DNA from: an archaeon
Lineage (GTDB): Archaea > Altiarchaeota > Altiarchaeia > JAFGQM01
Length of the DNA stretch: 6,724 nucleotides
Assembly (NCBI GenBank): GCA_029932835.1
Contig: JAOZPI010000046.1
Coordinates: 1-6,724 of the forward strand
Direction of reading: 5' to 3'
The position numbers were made by a program, and so were the translations under genes. The notes under the pieces are model-generated. The model did not search any database, was not told the DNA's origin, and saw only the letters and a list, made by a program, of their open reading frames with translations. Shown in pieces: positions 4,663 through 6,724 of this stretch. Numbering within the stretch: position 1 is the stretch's first letter; each line of letters opens with the position of its first letter.

Positions 4663-6724
4663 GTGGCTCTCCACCCTCTTCTCAAAAGGGAAATAAGGAT
4701 GAGGAGGTACCAGGAAGACATAATAGCTTCTGCTCTTGATAAGAACACGCTTGTTGTCCTTCCTACAGGGCTTGGTAAGACAATCATCGCTCTCTTTCTC
4801 ACAATCCACCGCCTCTACAAGTTTCCTGGCTCAAAGGCCCTCATCCTCGCTCCAACCAAGCCATTGGTCCAACAGCACCTGAAAACCTTTATGGATAGCA
4901 TTTCCCTCCCTCCAGAGGAGTTCGCTCTCCTCACAGGAGAAGAAAAGCCCCTCTCCAGAAAGCGCTTGTGGGGGGAAGGGAGAATAATCCTGGCCACTCC
5001 ACAGACAATAGAAAATGACCTCATAACAGGAAATATAGACCTCCACAACCTTTGCCTCATAGTCTTCGACGAAGCACATCGAGCTGTAGGTTCTTATCCC
5101 TATACCTTTATAGCCAAGAGGTATCTTGAAGAGTCTTCCCACCCCCTTATCTTGGCTCTGACCGCCTCTCCTGGCCATAGCAGTGAGCGCATAGGCAGCA
5201 TCATGAAGGCGCTTTACATTCAAAACTTGGAAGTGCGTTCGGACCATGACTGGGATGTGCGGCCCTATGTGGAAAAGATGAAAATAGACTGGATCCATGT
5301 GGAGTTACCTGAGAAATTTTCCCGTCTTCGGTCTCTCCTTCTCTCTGCTCTTCAGGCATACCTCAAGGCTCTGAGGGCAGCAGGATATCTTACTGGAAAA
5401 AATGCTCGCACTCTGGGGAAAAGAGAGCTTCTAGAGCTTCAGTCTCAACTTCGCAGGGATATGGCCTCTGGTCTCTCTGTGGGGGAGGATATCTCCAACC
5501 TCGCTGCTCTCTTAAAGATTTTCCATGCTCTGGAACTCTTGGAAACACAGGGAATCACCTCCCTTTTGGAATATCTTAATAGGATGAAGACGCAAAAGAG
5601 CAGGGCTGTGAAGATGCTTCTTCACAGAGAGGATATACGAAATGCAATAGGGCTTGTTAGCATACTGCACCATCAGGGCGTAGAGCATCCAAAGTTAGAT
5701 ACACTCAGGGAGCTAATCCAAGAGCAGATTCGCGAAAAAACCGACTCCAAGGTGATAGTCTTTACGCAATACCGGGACACTGTGGAGAAGATACTCTCTC
5801 TTCTCAATTCGCAGGGACCTGTAAGAGCGCGCAGACTTATTGGCCAGGCCACCAAAGGGAAGCAAAGGGGGATGACACAAAGGGAGCAAAAGAGCATTTT
5901 GGAAGAATTCAACAGAGGGATGTTCAACGTTCTTGTTGCTACTGCGGTTGGTGAGGAGGGCTTGGACATAGAGGAGGTGGATCTTGTTATCTTTTACGAG
6001 CCGATCCCAAGCGAGATTAGGACCATACAGCGCAGGGGAAGAACCGCAAGGAAAAAGCCTGGGAGGCTGGCTGTTTTGATAACGAAGGGAACGAGAGATG
6101 AAGTATACTTCTGGTCTGCCTTTCACAAGGAGCGCAGGATGAAGGCCGCTCTTAGGGAATTGAAAAAGGGCAAGGCGTTTCCTATGGAAGCTCCGCATGT
6201 TTCTGATTCACCAGATCTTTCCCCATCCGTCACCCTAAAGGATTTTATGCACGAGACCAAAACTAATGAGGAAAGAGATGACAGGGCTATGCTTCACATA
6301 TATGTAGACCACCGAGAACGGAGCAGTGGGATTGCAAAACTCTTGAGCGACATTGGAGTAGGGGTGAGTGTCAAACAACTTCCAGTTGCAGATTTCTTGG
6401 TTAGTGAGAGTGTGGCTGTGGAGAGAAAGACGGCCTCAGATTTCTTGCAGTCTATAGTAGACGGTCGTCTCCTCGCACAGATGCGAGAGCTTTCCAGAAA
6501 CTTTGAAAAGCCCATACTTGTCATAGAGGGGGATATAGAGTCTCTGTACACAGAGAGGGACATACACCCAAACGCTGTCCGAGGTGCGCTTGCCTCAATA
6601 GCTATTGACTTTGGCATTCCACTGGTCTATACAAGGGACCCTAGGGACACTGCTTCTTTCTTATACATACTCGCCAAAAGAGAACAGGAATCCGAGAAGC
6701 GGGAGATACCACTTCGAGGAGAAA
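4663..6724 (+). CDS. hef: Hef: SF2 helicase fused to ERCC4/XPF-type nuclease (3' end cut by window)
   Basis: This is the archaeal FANCM/XPF relative that unwinds and cleaves forked or branched DNA at stalled forks. The frame is unbroken to the right edge. Numbering is from the ATG at 4699. Helicase motifs are I LPTGLGKT (21-28), Ia APTKPL (51-56), Ib ATPQT (99-103), II DEAH (124-127), III TAS (155-157), IV VIVFTQYRDT (352-361), V LVATAVGEEGLD (412-423) and VI QRRGRTAR (444-451). The helical thumb-like insertion of Hef/FANCM spans about 200-330. The nuclease domain begins near 532, with VDHRER (536-541), then AD (564-565), ERK (575-577) and Asp581, the ERKxxxD catalytic core. The C-terminal helix-hairpin-helix region lies beyond the window. 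GTG at 4663 is preferred because it adds ALHPLLKREIR, matching the HPLIK-type segment that precedes RxYQ in other Hef proteins. ATG 4699 is the alternative. The UPF0210 neighbour upstream has no obvious link. Confidence 0.93.
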   Translation, partial: MALHPLLKREIRMRRYQEDIIASALDKNTLVVLPTGLGKTIIALFLTIHRLYKFPGSKALILAPTKPLVQQHLKTFMDSISLPPEEFALLTGEEKPLSRKRLWGEGRIILATPQTIENDLITGNIDLHNLCLIVFDEAHRAVGSYPYTFIAKRYLEESSHPLILALTASPGHSSERIGSIMKALYIQNLEVRSDHDWDVRPYVEKMKIDWIHVELPEKFSRLRSLLLSALQAYLKALRAAGYLTGKNARTLGKRELLELQSQLRRDMASGLSVGEDISNLAALLKIFHALELLETQGITSLLEYLNRMKTQKSRAVKMLLHREDIRNAIGLVSILHHQGVEHPKLDTLRELIQEQIREKTDSKVIVFTQYRDTVEKILSLLNSQGPVRARRLIGQATKGKQRGMTQREQKSILEEFNRGMFNVLVATAVGEEGLDIEEVDLVIFYEPIPSEIRTIQRRGRTARKKPGRLAVLITKGTRDEVYFWSAFHKERRMKAALRELKKGKAFPMEAPHVSDSPDLSPSVTLKDFMHETKTNEERDDRAMLHIYVDHRERSSGIAKLLSDIGVGVSVKQLPVADFLVSESVAVERKTASDFLQSIVDGRLLAQMRELSRNFEKPILVIEGDIESLYTERDIHPNAVRGALASIAIDFGIPLVYTRDPRDTASFLYILAKREQESEKREIPLRGE

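Noticed and set aside
4051..5298. Long minus-strand frames opposite the UPF0210 and hef genes
   Set aside because: They lie opposite strongly supported genes with intact family motifs, and their translations are low-complexity or featureless, as expected of antisense shadows.

Overview
This window looks like chromosomal DNA from an archaeon, most likely of euryarchaeal type. The evidence is a Hef-type helicase fused to an ERCC4/XPF nuclease, a DRG/Rbg-type GTPase with a TGS domain, and promoters built on TATA boxes with short leaders. ATA is common for Ile and AGG/AGA for Arg. Intergenic DNA is extremely AT-rich while the genes are of medium GC. The exact lineage cannot be told from sequence alone.

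Layout, left to right. (1) Bases 3-161 are the last 52 codons of an unrecognised + strand gene. It converges on a minus-strand GTPase (189-1322), with a small inverted repeat between their ends. (2) An AT-rich gap of 310 bp separates the GTPase from a divergent + strand winged-helix gene (1633-2010). A second, unrelated small winged-helix gene follows (2229-2600). The 218 bp between the two regulators hold an exact 27-bp direct repeat. Each copy is a TATA box joined directly to the dyad CCTCAGAAATCTGAGG, so these look like tandem operator-controlled promoters. (3) After 2600 another AT-rich stretch leads into a sharply bounded GC-rich island (about 2746-2790) with a perfect 8-bp stem. Next comes a second type of dyad (TATACCC-TG-GGGTATA) that overlaps a TATA box. 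This promoter drives a two-gene operon: an ACT-domain protein (2874-3152) and a UPF0210/DUF711 protein (3155-4510). (4) A gap with two hairpins precedes hef, whose reading frame is intact from 4663 (GTG) or 4699 (ATG) and runs off the right edge.

The GTPase is probably a ribosome-associated factor and Hef processes stalled or branched replication forks. The ACT/UPF0210 pair is widely conserved side by side but its function is unknown; the ACT domain suggests control by a small ligand. The two winged-helix proteins are plausible regulators of the dyads in their own intergenic regions. No mobile element, CRISPR array, tRNA or rRNA was seen. The most interesting material is non-coding: the tandem TATA-operator modules, the GC-rich hairpin island, and the operator on the ACT/UPF0210 promoter with its mutually exclusive stems.
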